Shown here one piece after another: positions 17,254 to 27,605 of a stretch of DNA of 64,000 nucleotides. The stretch covers positions 1-64,000 of the forward strand of contig WHTU01000005.1 of NCBI GenBank assembly GCA_009377575.1, given 5' to 3'. How positions within the stretch are numbered: position 1 is the first letter of the stretch; every line of letters starts with the position of its first letter. The notes beneath the pieces were generated by a model. That model worked only from the letters and a program-made list of their open reading frames with translations. It did no database searches and was not told the origin of the DNA. Made by a program: the position numbers and the translations under genes. The DNA is from Nitrososphaeraceae archaeon (GTDB taxonomy: Archaea; Thermoproteota; Nitrososphaeria; Nitrososphaerales; Nitrososphaeraceae).

Positions 17254-19083
17254 TCAATAGTCAACTGATTTACTAAGGAAGATCTTTATTTCCTGCCCGG
17301 AAAGGAAAGCGTTGATCAATTTTTTGCCGCTCGCCGACCTCTTGTCGATTTTCACCCTTGCTTTCTTCCCCACTTGGCTATTTAGAACAAAATCATTTTC
17401 AACATAGATGTCGATTGCTTTTTCGACTGCATTTCCGTTTGTCAGAAAAGTGATCGCAGAACCAGCTTCCGTAATATCAAATTCAATTTGTTTACCTAAT
17501 GCCGGTGTTTTCGCCTCCACGTCGATTCTCACGCCAAGAACATTCTCCAATTCGTTTATTGTTGATCCTCCTTTGCCAATTAGTCGAGGAACTGCTTCCT
17601 TATCCACCCTGACTTGGATTTTGTTCTCCGATATGATCTTAATTTCTGCTCCCGGATCAAACCTCCGAATAGTATCCTTGATCTGCGCTGCTGCCAGTCT
17701 TTTTATGGCATCCTGCTGAATATCAGGTTTTCCCAAACTACCAACATGAACCACTACATTTTCCTCGCCGTATGTATAAATCTCGTATTCTATCTCCTGT
17801 GTTTCAAAATCCTTGATTTCAACGAGAGGCCGCGCAAGGTCTGGCTCTGACATACCAGATGGGACCCTAACAGTAAGAGAGATATCAAAAACCTTGCTTA
17901 CTGATCCATTTTTAATAAAAATAATCGTGTCTATAATGTGGGGGATCATTCCAAGTTCAATTCGTCCGATGAAACGCTGAATTGCATCGAGCGAGGTGGA
18001 AGCATGAAGAACTCCTATCATTCCGACACCTGCCAGTCTCATGTCTGAAAATACTTCAAAATCTGTTCTCCTTCTCAATTCGTCGAACACTGTGTAATCT
18101 GGTCTTACAAGAAGCAAGATATCTACCGCGTTTTCAAAACTTCCTTCTAACGGGCCGTATTGTGTAATTTCTTTCTTAACCTGCAAATCCCTGGGCGATT
18201 CAAACGTCTTAACAATCTTACCTCTATCAACGTAATATTCAGCCAAGCTGCTCGCGAAAGTGCTCTTACCCGAACCCGGTGGTCCGGCAATGACTATGCC
18301 TTCGGCTGCTTCATCGAGTCTGCGCTTTAACTTGTCAGACAGCTGATAATCCTGAATTCGGAGCTTCACAATTGGCTTCACAACAGTCATTTCCACGCCA
18401 TCAGAAAACGGCGGCCTCGTTACTGCAACTCTATAGTTACCATATTGATATACTGTTGCTCCATTTAGGCTGAGTTCAACGGTTCCTATTTCATGATTCC
18501 TGCATAGCTCCGAAATTTCTCTCACAATCGACATTAGTTCAGTCCTCGTGGTCGGTCTATCGGCCAAGGTTTCAAGGCGAAAGTCCCCGGGGATGCCTCT
18601 CTTGGCGACGGGTAGAACACCTTCTTTCATGTGGACACTCATTGTATGTTCTTCAAAGTATTCTTCAAAGCTTAGAGTTGTACTATAAAACCGGCGAGGG
18701 ATATGCCAAGTTCGAATACCATAGGCTTCTGCGACCTGGGATTGCACGTAGTCCGCGGTCACTAAAGTTGCTTCTTCGATTAATGCAAGTTCGTTAATTA
18801 TTGCATCAATTCGGCCTCGAGTCGCCAAATTAATATCATTCATGGAGGGTCTTCCACCAGCAAATTTCAATTCTATATTCCTGTTCTTGCATAAGCCTCT
18901 AATCTTCTTAATTTCATTCAGACCAGTGAAGCCGTGTTCTTTATTCGTGGATGCTTGGGATTGCAATTCGTCCAATGCTGCTACTGGGATGATGATAGTA
19001 GTATAATCAGAATTCTTACTTCTTTCAAGTATTCTAGTAAATTCGCCATCTATTATTGCACTAGTATCTAGTAATATCTTCAT
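17254..19083 (-). CDS. PIN domain - PilT/VirB11-type ATPase - KH domain protein
   Basis: A protein of about 609 residues with three domains: an N-terminal PIN nuclease (MKILLDTSAIIDGEF, ALDEL, LVTADYVQSQVA), a central secretion-type ATPase with the Walker A GPPGSGKST, DYTVFDELRRRTDF and GVGMIGVLHASTSLDAIQRFI, and a C-terminal KH domain with VPRLIGKGGSTINELE. This architecture is widespread in archaea and has no settled function; RNA processing is likely. The frame reaches up to 19119, but the ATG at 19083 (or 19089) matches the family N-terminus and lies about 25 bases after a TTATTTTA element. It diverges from the SDR gene. Confidence 0.9.
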   Translation of the reverse strand: MKILLDTSAIIDGEFTRILERSKNSDYTTIIIPVAALDELQSQASTNKEHGFTGLNEIKKIRGLCKNRNIELKFAGGRPSMNDINLATRGRIDAIINELALIEEATLVTADYVQSQVAEAYGIRTWHIPRRFYSTTLSFEEYFEEHTMSVHMKEGVLPVAKRGIPGDFRLETLADRPTTRTELMSIVREISELCRNHEIGTVELSLNGATVYQYGNYRVAVTRPPFSDGVEMTVVKPIVKLRIQDYQLSDKLKRRLDEAAEGIVIAGPPGSGKSTFASSLAEYYVDRGKIVKTFESPRDLQVKKEITQYGPLEGSFENAVDILLLVRPDYTVFDELRRRTDFEVFSDMRLAGVGMIGVLHASTSLDAIQRFIGRIELGMIPHIIDTIIFIKNGSVSKVFDISLTVRVPSGMSEPDLARPLVEIKDFETQEIEYEIYTYGEENVVVHVGSLGKPDIQQDAIKRLAAAQIKDTIRRFDPGAEIKIISENKIQVRVDKEAVPRLIGKGGSTINELENVLGVRIDVEAKTPALGKQIEFDITEAGSAITFLTNGNAVEKAIDIYVENDFVLNSQVGKKARVKIDKRSASGKKLINAFLSGQEIKIFLSKSVDY

Positions 19084-19193
19084 AATCATAGAACCAATCC
19101 TTCGTAAAATAAGATACATTACGATGTATTATTATTATGTTCGGTTGAGGATGCATAAAGAACAAGTACCCACGTGTAAGAGGCGAAAGACTC

Positions 19194-19201
19194 TTTAAAA
19201 A
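19194..19201 (+). promoter_or_regulatory. TATA box of the SDR gene
   Basis: TTTAAAAA is centred about 24 bases before the ATG at 19221, so the transcript is expected to be leaderless. Confidence 0.5.
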
Positions 19202-19220
19202 CTTAGGCGATTTTAGATGA

Positions 19221-19979
19221 ATGAAGCTCAAAGGCAAAGTAGCGGTAATTACAGGTGCTGCTGGTGGAGTTGGGAAAGCGACCGTCAAAAGGCTTGCATC
19301 TGAGGGGTGCAAAGTTGTACTAATTGGAAGAAATAGGAAAAGTCTCGAGAAGGTTGCTGAAGTGATTCAGGAGAAGAAGAACGTCCTTGCAATAAAGGCA
19401 GATCTAACAAGAGAAGGTGAAGTGATAAGCGCAGCAGAGCAAATGGTATCCAAATTTGAAACCGTCGACATTCTGGTTAACAACGCTGGGATTATCAGTG
19501 ATCCAACTCCATTCCACTTGATGACGGAGGAACAATGGAACCTACTGATTAATACGAATCTAATTGGGACTTTTAGAATGACAAAGGCTGTCCTTCCGTT
19601 TATGCTCAAGAATAAGAGCGGTAGTATTGTTAACATATCTTCCTTGTTAGGAATCAGGGCAATACCGAACGTACCATTGTCCATATATGGCGTAACAAAA
19701 GCAGGTATAATCATGCTAACCAAGAGTATTGCAGTTGAGTACGGACCGTTTGGTATCAGATGCAATTGTGTCGTTCCATCTACTATACAAAGCCCAATTA
19801 TAGATCCTTACTTGCAGGATGAGAACGCCCGAAAATTACTTGAAACTTCGTTTCCATTGAGGAAGATAGGAACACCAGAGGACATATCAGGAACTGTCTC
19901 ATTTCTGTGTTCATCGGACGCAAGGTGGGTAACGGGTAGCATTATTACGGTAGATGGAGGAATCTCCGCAAAACAGTGA
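19221..19979 (+). CDS. Short-chain dehydrogenase/reductase (FabG-like)
   Basis: A 252-residue classical SDR. The Rossmann cofactor motif TGAAGGVGKAT sits at residues 11-21, followed by LVNNAGI, the catalytic Ser in VNISSLLG, the YGVTKAG Tyr-Lys pair and the C-terminal GTPEDISGTVSFLCSSDARWVTGSIITVDGG. The NRKS segment after the second strand would allow NADP. Such enzymes reduce or oxidise a keto/hydroxy group; the substrate is unknown. It appears to be monocistronic with its own TATA box. Confidence 0.9.
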   Translation: MKLKGKVAVITGAAGGVGKATVKRLASEGCKVVLIGRNRKSLEKVAEVIQEKKNVLAIKADLTREGEVISAAEQMVSKFETVDILVNNAGIISDPTPFHLMTEEQWNLLINTNLIGTFRMTKAVLPFMLKNKSGSIVNISSLLGIRAIPNVPLSIYGVTKAGIIMLTKSIAVEYGPFGIRCNCVVPSTIQSPIIDPYLQDENARKLLETSFPLRKIGTPEDISGTVSFLCSSDARWVTGSIITVDGGISAKQ

Positions 19980-20047
19980 TGCTAGCACCCGCTGTATTAC
20001 GGAAATTTACTAAAAGACTTTTTAATGGGTTATCCTTGTCATCATGT

Positions 20048-20476
20048 TCAATTTGTTCCCATATTCTCTAATAATAGCCGCTTTTTCCATTTTCTTATTT
20101 TTGGGATGACAGTATCCATTATTAGCTTGTGAAGATTTTGGATATCAGGGTCGAAGGATAATAAAAGCACATAGTATAATGTGCTATTTATATCTGCAAT
20201 AGGAATTGTCGCTCTGGCAAGATGCTCGTATCGGGAACTGGCGTAATGGATTCGTCCGAGATGGTACTCCCAGCGTAGTCTAGTGTATTGTCTTGTGGCT
20301 GCCGTGATTGCATACTGAGCCCTTTCTTCATCCGAAAGCAAAGGCTTTAGATTTTGACGCTCGGAGACGGCGAGTAGCTTCCCCTCTTTGTCCGAAATGC
20401 CGGCAAATCGAATTGAATCATCTAATGAAATCACTTCGTCACATACCTTTTGAAACAAATTAGTTTTATCTTTCAT
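20048..20476 (-). CDS. Thaumarchaeal protein of unknown function (DUF6659-like)
   Basis: A 142-residue soluble protein with the segment DSIRFAGISDKEGKLLAVSERQ, then EERAQYAITAATRQYTRLRWEYHLGRIHYASSRYEHLARATIPI, and a basic C-terminus. The strand-turn-strand GISDKEGKLLA recalls sensory folds of the profilin/roadblock kind. It resembles a small family found in several copies in Thaumarchaeota, which I think is DUF6659, but that name is from memory. It may sense or scaffold rather than catalyse, as no catalytic motif is visible. Confidence 0.65.
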   Translation of the reverse strand: MKDKTNLFQKVCDEVISLDDSIRFAGISDKEGKLLAVSERQNLKPLLSDEERAQYAITAATRQYTRLRWEYHLGRIHYASSRYEHLARATIPIADINSTLYYVLLLSFDPDIQNLHKLIMDTVIPKIRKWKKRLLLENMGTN

Positions 20477-20591
20477 ACCATTGAAAAGCAGTTTTCCGCT
20501 TATTTGAATTTATCAAATTGAGTCTATCCGTCTATTTGAAAGTTAACACTACCGTTTATTAATATAACTACTGACATGATTTAACATTCAA

Positions 20592-21761
20592 TTGTACAAT
20601 ACAACGCGAATCATTCCTCAACATGAGCCGTCAATTGGAATTATTGGAGGTGGTCAGTTGGGGAAGATGATCGCGCAAGAAGCAAAGCGTATGTCAATTA
20701 GAGTGCATATTCTGGATCCAGACCCAGAATGTCCTGCTTCCTCGGTAGTAGATGATCTGCTGGTCGCCAATTTCAGAAACCAAACTGCTATAAGGAAACT
20801 GTCAGAGCTCGTTGATGTTCTTACTTACGAAATAGAATTGGCAGATTCGGATGTTCTTCTCGATTTAAGTCTTGCCAAAAAGACTATCCATCCCGCTCCA
20901 GAGACTCTGAAAATAATTCAGAACAAATATAGACAGAAGGTCTTTTTGCAAGAAAAAAATTTGCCGGTTCCTAATTTTGCTTTAGTGGAAGACATTGCCC
21001 AAAGTGGGAATATTATCTCAGATCGATTCCCCCTAATTTTGAAGGCTTGCGAAGATTCGTACGACGGAAGAGGAAACCGACTAATTTACTCTGAGAAGGA
21101 TCTCATTAATGCAGCAAATAGGAACAGCCCTGGAAGGTGGATGGTTGAAGAGGTCATACATTTCAGGAAGGAACTCTCTGTCATGGTTGCCAGAAATGAA
21201 TCCGGTCAAGTCTCCTCCTTTCCTGTGGCAGAGAATAAACATACTAACAGTATTCTGGATACTACTTTGGTTCCTGCGAGGATATCCAAGAGTAAAGAGA
21301 AGAAGGCTCGAGAGATAGCAGAAAGGACAGTAGATGTCTTAAAAGGTTCAGGAATTTTTTGTGTTGAAATGTTCCTAAACACAAATGGAGAGATTCTGAT
21401 TAATGAAATTGCTCCTAGGCCGCACAATTCCGGACACTATAGTATTGAAGGTTGCTCTATCTCTCAGTTTGAACAACATATCAGAGCTATTTTGAACCTA
21501 CCACTTCCGAAGCCTCGACTAAGGTCTCCGACGGTGATGGTCAATATACTGGGACCTATAGGATTTGAGGGTGAATACTATTTGGATGGCTTACACGAGC
21601 TTCTAAGCATAGAAGGATTGAAATTGCATCTGTATGGTAAACGTATTTCAAAACCAAGGAGAAAGCTCGGTCATGTAACAATAACAGCTAGCTCCCTCTC
21701 GGATGCAATCAATAAATCGAAAAAAGCAAAGAGTAATTTAAGAATCATGAGCAAGACTTGA
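20592..21761 (+). CDS. purK: N5-carboxyaminoimidazole ribonucleotide synthase
   Basis: ATP-grasp enzyme that carboxylates AIR to N5-CAIR with bicarbonate. Motifs are [32 protein letters not shown], the ATP-grasp strands [64 protein letters not shown]. At 389 residues the length is normal. TTG start at 20592. It is followed seven bases later by purE, so the two-step bacterial-type PurK/PurE route is used here. Confidence 0.95.
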   Translation: MYNTTRIIPQHEPSIGIIGGGQLGKMIAQEAKRMSIRVHILDPDPECPASSVVDDLLVANFRNQTAIRKLSELVDVLTYEIELADSDVLLDLSLAKKTIHPAPETLKIIQNKYRQKVFLQEKNLPVPNFALVEDIAQSGNIISDRFPLILKACEDSYDGRGNRLIYSEKDLINAANRNSPGRWMVEEVIHFRKELSVMVARNESGQVSSFPVAENKHTNSILDTTLVPARISKSKEKKAREIAERTVDVLKGSGIFCVEMFLNTNGEILINEIAPRPHNSGHYSIEGCSISQFEQHIRAILNLPLPKPRLRSPTVMVNILGPIGFEGEYYLDGLHELLSIEGLKLHLYGKRISKPRRKLGHVTITASSLSDAINKSKKAKSNLRIMSKT

Positions 21762-21768
21762 TGTAGTT

Positions 21769-22278
21769 ATGAATCGTATGCTTGTCGGGATCATAATGGG
21801 GAGCGAATCAGATCTTCCCGTAATGAAGAAGGCCTCAGATACTTTGCTGCAATTTGAAGTAGCGCATGAGATAAGGATCGTTTCTGCACATAGGACTGTT
21901 CATGAGATGATATCATATGGGGAAGGTGCCAAAGAAAGAGGGTTGGAAGTAATAATTGCCGGAGCAGGAGGTGCAGCTCACCTTCCTGGCATGATTGCTT
22001 CAGTTACACTATTGCCGGTCATAGGTGTCCCCATTAAAACCTCTAGCCTTGACGGAGTTGATTCTCTTCTGTCAATAGCCCAGATGCCCTCAGGGATACC
22101 TGTTGCTACGGTTGCCATAAATGGTTCAGCCAACGCGGCAATACTCGCATGTCAAATATTAGCTATCAAGTATCAGGAAATTCTTTCTAAACTAGAATAC
22201 TATCGTGTTGATATGAGGGGGAAGGTGATTGCTAGCGCAGAGAAGGTTGAGGAAGAACTTAATGCTAAGAAATCTTAG
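21769..22278 (+). CDS. purE: N5-carboxyaminoimidazole ribonucleotide mutase
   Basis: Class I PurE, which moves the carboxyl group of N5-CAIR to make CAIR. Signature segments are [29 protein letters not shown] with the catalytic His, [15 protein letters not shown] and [32 protein letters not shown]. At 169 residues it is of usual length. The ATG is seven bases after the purK stop. Its TAG stop overlaps the stop codon of purF coming from the other strand. Confidence 0.96.
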   Translation: MNRMLVGIIMGSESDLPVMKKASDTLLQFEVAHEIRIVSAHRTVHEMISYGEGAKERGLEVIIAGAGGAAHLPGMIASVTLLPVIGVPIKTSSLDGVDSLLSIAQMPSGIPVATVAINGSANAAILACQILAIKYQEILSKLEYYRVDMRGKVIASAEKVEEELNAKKS

Positions 22279-23720
22279 CTTCTACCCTTCAACACTGCAC
22301 GAGACTTAAACAACGGTTTGACCCCCAGTGGCGAATAGTCACCAGTTGTACAAGTAAAGCACAACTCCTTTTCTGCTATATTGATAGCCTTTGCAAGTGT
22401 GGACGTGTTATTATAAGCTACAAAATCTGCTCCCAAGGAGTGTGCAACCTTGTGTGCAATATCTGTGGTTCCGACCGTATCTTCCTGCACCTGTTGGTAT
22501 GCCAAGAGTTCTTCCTGAGAAGGAAAGTCAATGCCAGCATAACAAGGATAACGAACTGGCGGATAGGTTACTATCATACTAATCTTCTTTGCCCCGTATT
22601 CTCTAAGCATTTTTATTATCGAGGCAGAACTTGTCCCTCTAACTATGCTATCATCAACGACGACGATATTTTTTCCCCGTATCACGTCGGCTAGTGGAAT
22701 GATCCCTTTGTTAATTTCTACCCGTGTCTCATGATAAGGCTCGATAAAACTTCGCATCGACCCCTTCTTGCTATATCTGTTCTTCATTAGCCCTTCCTCG
22801 AATGGGAGGCCAGCTTCGAGTGCGTATCCAAGGGCGGCCGGGCGAGCTGAATCTGGAACTGGTATCACAAGGTCTGCGTCAGGAACCTTAAATTCTCTCG
22901 CCAAGAATTCACCAATACGTTTACGAGCTGCGTATACATTAACACCTTCCATAATACTAGTGGGATGTGCAAAGTATGTATATTCAAATGCGCAATGCGC
23001 ATGAGGATTTTCTCTTGCGAAATATTCAGATTTAAGTCCAGAATCGTTGATCTGAAGTATCTCACCAGGCTCCACGTCTCTTAGCAAGTATGCCTCCACA
23101 GCAGAGAGGGCACAGGATTCAGATGCTACAATGTAGGTGTTAGAAGGTTTGTGTAGTCCGACAACAAGGGGCCTAAACCCTTTCGGATCCCTTGCTGCGT
23201 AGACCGACCCGTCTCCGGTTAAAAATGTGAAGCAAAACGAACCGATCATTTCCTGTTTTAGGATAGTGAGCGCCTCGGTTATGTCATTTTTTTTTGCGAG
23301 ATGCCCTGCTAGATGCTGTGCTGCAACTAGTGTGTCAGTCATTGACTGAGGCGTAAATGAGCAACCACCTACCATTGATGATGTCAGTTGATCCACATTT
23401 GCAATTGTCCCGTTATGGGCAATACAAAGCTCTTTCACCTTGATCGGTTGTGCATTATTTAAGGTACTTTTGCCAGTTGTAGAATAACGCACATGCCCAA
23501 TAGCAGCGTGAGATTCGTACTTCTTCGTGATAGCGGCAAATTCGTTTGCTGAAGACGATACCAATCCAATTCGTTTTAAAGGAAGCTTCCGGGGAACCGC
23601 CACTCCCCAAGCTTCTTGGCCTCTATGCTGAAGTGCTCGCAGACAGTCAATCACGAAAGGTACCACGTTAATTCTATCCATCGAAAAGATACCGACAACG
23701 CCACAGTTTTCGTGAATCAT
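22275..23720 (-). CDS. purF: Amidophosphoribosyltransferase
   Basis: First enzyme of purine synthesis, making phosphoribosylamine from PRPP and glutamine. The N-terminal nucleophile is Cys6 in [10 protein letters not shown], so a five-residue propeptide must be removed. The glutaminase part has [11 protein letters not shown] and IAHNGTIAN; the transferase part has the PRPP loop [13 protein letters not shown]. Four cysteines match the [4Fe-4S] type of enzyme: [15 protein letters not shown] and LCFTCTTGD. It is the last gene of the purS-purQ-purL-purF series on this strand, 110 bases after purL. Confidence 0.96.
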   Translation of the reverse strand: MIHENCGVVGIFSMDRINVVPFVIDCLRALQHRGQEAWGVAVPRKLPLKRIGLVSSSANEFAAITKKYESHAAIGHVRYSTTGKSTLNNAQPIKVKELCIAHNGTIANVDQLTSSMVGGCSFTPQSMTDTLVAAQHLAGHLAKKNDITEALTILKQEMIGSFCFTFLTGDGSVYAARDPKGFRPLVVGLHKPSNTYIVASESCALSAVEAYLLRDVEPGEILQINDSGLKSEYFARENPHAHCAFEYTYFAHPTSIMEGVNVYAARKRIGEFLAREFKVPDADLVIPVPDSARPAALGYALEAGLPFEEGLMKNRYSKKGSMRSFIEPYHETRVEINKGIIPLADVIRGKNIVVVDDSIVRGTSSASIIKMLREYGAKKISMIVTYPPVRYPCYAGIDFPSQEELLAYQQVQEDTVGTTDIAHKVAHSLGADFVAYNNTSTLAKAINIAEKELCFTCTTGDYSPLGVKPLFKSRAVLKGRS

Positions 23721-23830
23721 TTCCTGCCTCTCATTAGATTTGAGCTACTCATCTCCCCACTATAATCCATTGCAATCATAGTAAATCTGGATCTTGAATG
23801 ACAAGTCATACAGAGAAGAACAGCGGGGAA

Positions 23831-26035
23831 TCATATCCCTACATCATTCAGCATATTTTCAAGAGAGTTATTATAGGCAAGCCTTAATTTTTCTAATTCC
23901 AAGTTAACTAGAATTTGGTTTCCTTTACGATACCGAACGGTGTCATTAGCTGCTGAATCAGAAGCATGGCCTATCTTTCTGCAGTGGATACGGCTCTTGC
24001 AATTTGTTAGGATCTCACTCAATTCCTTTGGTCTCTCAGTTGTGACCACATATCGTGAATTGGATTCCGAAAACATCAGGCTGTCTATTCTATCACAGGT
24101 ATTTGACGCCAACGAAATGTCTATATCAAAACCAGTATTTCCATTTATGGCTGACTCAGCCAGCGCTATTGCGATGCCCCCTTTAGAACAATCATGAACG
24201 CCTTTCACTACACCGCTTGCTATAAGATTAGAGACGGCTAAGGCGTTTCTTTTGTCCTCAGCAAAGTCGAGCCTGGGAACTTTTCCACTTTCGCTCTTAT
24301 GAAACGATAGGTAATATTCTGATCCACCCAACTCCTCCTTGGTGAAACCAATTACAAATATGTGGCAGCGCGGACTTAGCCTTGCTTTGCCAATGTTTTC
24401 CAGATTGTCGCCTACACCTATCGCGCCTATAACTGGTGATGGCTTTATTGGTGAATCATTTTTCTCGTTATAAAAACTCACTTTCCCCCCTATCACAGGG
24501 AGCTTAAGGGCATCACAATAGTCCTTAATTGCTGCTACTGATTGCTGGAATGTCCAAAACACCTCCGGATTTTCTGGACTACCGAATTGTAGGTGGTCAA
24601 CCAGCCCCACAGGAGAAGCGCCAGAGCAGATCACATTGCGTACTGCTTCAGATAAACATCCGAGGGTTCCTTGATATGGGTCGAGGTAACATCGTCTGCA
24701 GTTACCATCCATGGACATTGCAAGATACTTTCCGTTAACTAACCGCAGAATTGAAGAGTCGCCTTCTCCTGGTCTTAACACAGTCCTTAACCCGACCTCA
24801 GAATCGTATTGTTCGTAAATCCAGGAACGATTGCAAAGGTTAGGCCTACCTAGCAGATCTATCAAGATTGGACCGAGGTTCTTTGGCAAATGTACCTTTG
24901 TAGCCGCTTTCTTTCTCAAATAAGATGGATGAGCAGATCTTCTATTCAAAAGTGGAGCACATGCAACAATTTGCGATGGAATGTCTGCTATTACTTTTGA
25001 ATGATGCCTTATCTTGATATTGTGGCCAGAGCAGACTTTCCCAATTATGGAATATCCGATTTCATACTTAACAAATATTTTTTCCAGTGATTCTCTATTT
25101 TCTCTACCTACGATCAGAAACATTCTTTCTTGAGATTCGGAGATCAAGATTTCTGTCGGAGTCATTCCTTCTTCTCTTAGTATAACGCGAGAAAGATCGA
25201 TATCAAAGCCCTTCCCCAAACTGTGGGACGTTTCAGATAAGCAACATGCCAGACCGCCCCCGCCTAAATCTTTCATTGCCTTAATATACCCTTTCTCGGT
25301 TGCCTCTAAGATTGCTTCAATGAGTATCTTTTTCAGAAAAGGATCGGGTATCTGAACTGCTGATCTATCTTCGCGAATTAACCCAGCAGACGCAAAAGCC
25401 GCTCCGTGAATTCCATCTCTGCCTGTAGACCCACCTAACAGAAAGATCAAATCTTCCGTGTCAGCAATATTTGGAATTATTTCGCTAGTCTTGCTGAGGC
25501 CTATACACAGTACGTCAACCAAGCAATAGTTATCGAAGGATTTATCAAACTCAAGCTCTCCCCCTATGGTTGGAACCCCAATACAGTTGCCATAATCTGA
25601 AATACCTCGAACTACATTTCTGAGAAGCCAACGTGTGTGTTGATTCACCTTCGGGTTGTTACCATTAATGTCTCCAAACCGGAGACCGTTCATAAGAGCT
25701 ATCGGCCTGGTTCCCGCCGACAATATGTCTCGAACCACCCCGCCAACTCCTGTTGCTGCACCTCCATATGGCTCAATCGCAGAGGGATGGTTGTGACTCT
25801 CTATACGTACCGTTAGAACAAGGTCATTGCCTATCTCGATCAATCCTGCATCAAAACCGCTGTTTAACCCAATTCGGGTTCTCGATATGGGCAGCTGAGA
25901 TATATATTTCCTTGAGGATTTGTAAGAACAATGCTCAGACCATTGAGCAGCAACCATTTGGAATTCAGTTTCTGTTGGATGTCGCCTCAAAGATTTTCTC
26001 AGGTGGGAGATTTCAGCCGCTGTTAATGCACTCAA
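23831..26035 (-). CDS. purL: Phosphoribosylformylglycinamidine synthase, large subunit
   Basis: The 734-residue small-type PurL of the three-part FGAM synthase (PurS-PurQ-PurL), using ATP and ammonia supplied by PurQ. Seen are AQWSEHCSYKSSRKYI, VLTVRIESHNHPSAIEPYGGAATGVGGVVRDILS, FLLGGSTGRDGIHGAAFAS, MKDLGGGGLACCLSE and MSMDGNCRRCYLDPYQG. Its length shows that it lacks the fused glutaminase, which is provided by purQ 18 bases upstream. The start is TTG at 26035. Confidence 0.96.
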   Translation of the reverse strand: MSALTAAEISHLRKSLRRHPTETEFQMVAAQWSEHCSYKSSRKYISQLPISRTRIGLNSGFDAGLIEIGNDLVLTVRIESHNHPSAIEPYGGAATGVGGVVRDILSAGTRPIALMNGLRFGDINGNNPKVNQHTRWLLRNVVRGISDYGNCIGVPTIGGELEFDKSFDNYCLVDVLCIGLSKTSEIIPNIADTEDLIFLLGGSTGRDGIHGAAFASAGLIREDRSAVQIPDPFLKKILIEAILEATEKGYIKAMKDLGGGGLACCLSETSHSLGKGFDIDLSRVILREEGMTPTEILISESQERMFLIVGRENRESLEKIFVKYEIGYSIIGKVCSGHNIKIRHHSKVIADIPSQIVACAPLLNRRSAHPSYLRKKAATKVHLPKNLGPILIDLLGRPNLCNRSWIYEQYDSEVGLRTVLRPGEGDSSILRLVNGKYLAMSMDGNCRRCYLDPYQGTLGCLSEAVRNVICSGASPVGLVDHLQFGSPENPEVFWTFQQSVAAIKDYCDALKLPVIGGKVSFYNEKNDSPIKPSPVIGAIGVGDNLENIGKARLSPRCHIFVIGFTKEELGGSEYYLSFHKSESGKVPRLDFAEDKRNALAVSNLIASGVVKGVHDCSKGGIAIALAESAINGNTGFDIDISLASNTCDRIDSLMFSESNSRYVVTTERPKELSEILTNCKSRIHCRKIGHASDSAANDTVRYRKGNQILVNLELEKLRLAYNNSLENMLNDVGI

Positions 26036-26053
26036 TTCTTACTCCACCAATAT

Positions 26054-26749
26054 TCAAGTCGAGTACGATTCACCTAAATAGTGCATCAGCGACCGGAAAA
26101 TTGTTGAACCATCTATGCTATCTGCCACCGGCGATAATACTCCCTCGGAAGCTCTCTCTGGATGAGGCATCATCCCTACCACATTTCCTTCCGGATTGCA
26201 TATCGCAGCAATCGACTCGGCTGATCCATTTGGATTCTCATTTAAAAAACTCAACACTATCTGATTCTTTTGTCTTAACTTCTTTATGGTTAGACCATCT
26301 GCAACATATCTACCCTCGCCATGTGCAACGGGCATCCTTATCTTCTGATTTTTTTGGAATAATTTCGTGAAGGGTGTCGTGGTGTTCTTGACTTTAGCGT
26401 CAATCCATTTACACACAAAGTTTAACCGTTCATTTTTCACCAACGCACCGGGAAGTAAACCTGATTCAATCAATATCTGAAATCCATTGCATATGCCCAA
26501 CACTGGAACGCCATCCTTTGCCATCTTCTTCACTTGGTAGATTATCGGGCTGTGAGCTGCAATCACCCCAGCTCTTAATCTATCTCCATAAGAAAAGCCC
26601 CCCGGAAGTACCAGCCCGGCAAACCCATCCATGTCTTGCCTATCATGCCAAATGTATTCGGTTTCTATATGCAGTACATCAGACAAGACATGGAATACAT
26701 CTCGCTCACAATTTGTGCCAGGAAATACAACGACACCGATTTTTCTCAT
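26054..26749 (-). CDS. purQ: Phosphoribosylformylglycinamidine synthase, glutaminase subunit
   Basis: Class I glutamine amidotransferase that feeds ammonia to PurL. KIGVVVFPGTNCERDV starts the domain; VLPGGFSYGDRLRAG and the nucleophile elbow VLGICNGFQIL carry the catalytic Cys, and MPHPERA gives the His/Glu of the triad. At 231 residues it is of normal length. It sits between purS and purL on the same strand, and the three products form one enzyme. Confidence 0.96.
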   Translation of the reverse strand: MRKIGVVVFPGTNCERDVFHVLSDVLHIETEYIWHDRQDMDGFAGLVLPGGFSYGDRLRAGVIAAHSPIIYQVKKMAKDGVPVLGICNGFQILIESGLLPGALVKNERLNFVCKWIDAKVKNTTTPFTKLFQKNQKIRMPVAHGEGRYVADGLTIKKLRQKNQIVLSFLNENPNGSAESIAAICNPEGNVVGMMPHPERASEGVLSPVADSIDGSTIFRSLMHYLGESYST

Positions 26750-27066
26750 CGTCGGTTTTGCTATTGTCTATCTCTTACAGATATTTAATATGTACTCCTT
26801 TCTGCTATTGCTTGATAATGATTATTATAACAATAAAGATTCTTAGTTGTGGTGCGAAGCTTGATTTATCTATCTAACCCCTGAATATTACTTAGTTGTT
26901 GCTTGGAGTTCTCCTTGGATCTTCTCGGGAATAGATAAGAATCAAAAATCATAATAATGAATTTTTGCCCTAGAAGTATATTGAATGAACTAAATGTTGC
27001 AGACATTTGATTCAACAACCCTACGACTTGTCAGTGTTGAGAATAACCACATCTGAAAGGGTGTTC
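26750..27066. other. Spacer between purS and purQ, with a possible purQ promoter
   Basis: These 317 bases hold no reading frame I can support. On the minus strand an ATTAAATAT-like element about 35 bases before the purQ start could be a TATA box, so purQ-purL-purF may be transcribed separately from purS. No stable hairpin stands out. Confidence 0.4.
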
Positions 27067-27354
27067 CTAACTTTTTGAGGAAGATGTAGTGACAACACAT
27101 TTACTTACGACAGGATTATAGAGCCTTAATTCGGCACATATCTTTAGTACCAACTTCTTGGCTTGTTCTTCTGTCCTTGATCTAACCAACATATTTATGG
27201 TTTTTGAACACCTTACTCCCTCAACTTCGTCGAAGCCTCCCTTTAGGATTAGGTCTTTCAAGATAGTTTCTCCTTCAGGATCGGGGAGGTACTTCTTATT
27301 CTGTATCGACACTAACACCACGTATTTCCTCTTACTGTTGTTGCCTTTGTTCAT
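27067..27354 (-). CDS. purS: Phosphoribosylformylglycinamidine synthase, small subunit
   Basis: A 95-residue PurS, the small structural subunit that bridges PurL and PurQ. RKYVVLVSIQNKKYLPDPEGETILKDLILKGGFDEVEGVRCSKTINM is the typical strand-helix-strand block. The longer frame begins with a TTG at 27378, but the ATG at 27354 has GGAG about eight bases before it and starts near the conserved domain. It stands first in the purS-purQ-purL-purF order, though a 317-base gap follows, which is unusual inside this operon type. Confidence 0.9.
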   Translation of the reverse strand: MNKGNNSKRKYVVLVSIQNKKYLPDPEGETILKDLILKGGFDEVEGVRCSKTINMLVRSRTEEQAKKLVLKICAELRLYNPVVSKCVVTTSSSKS

Positions 27355-27457
27355 GTCTGATCTCCGAAAGAAAAACAATAACTGCTCAATGGCAACATCA
27401 GATTATTCTGATGAACAACTTATTAAATACCTATTGAATAGGTTCAACTGAAGCACT

Positions 27458-27531
27458 GGTCATGTAGCTCAGCTTGGTAGAGCGAAGGTTTTGTAAACCT
27501 TAGGTCGTGGGTTCAAGTCCCACCATGACCT
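27458..27531 (+). tRNA. tRNA-Thr (anticodon TGT)
   Basis: A complete cloverleaf: acceptor GGTCATG pairs with CATGACC, D arm GCTC/GAGC, anticodon stem AAGGT/ACCTT around the loop TTTGTAA with anticodon TGT at 27492-27494, and T arm GTGGG TTCAAGT CCCAC. CCA is not encoded. There is no intron. An upstream TATTAAATAC about 30 bases before it can serve as TATA box. Confidence 0.95.
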
Positions 27532-27605
27532 CCTTATATCCAGGGCAATTGCGGTTGCTGAATTAAATATAAGTGGGAATAACAATCTATCTGAAGATCA
27601 TAACT

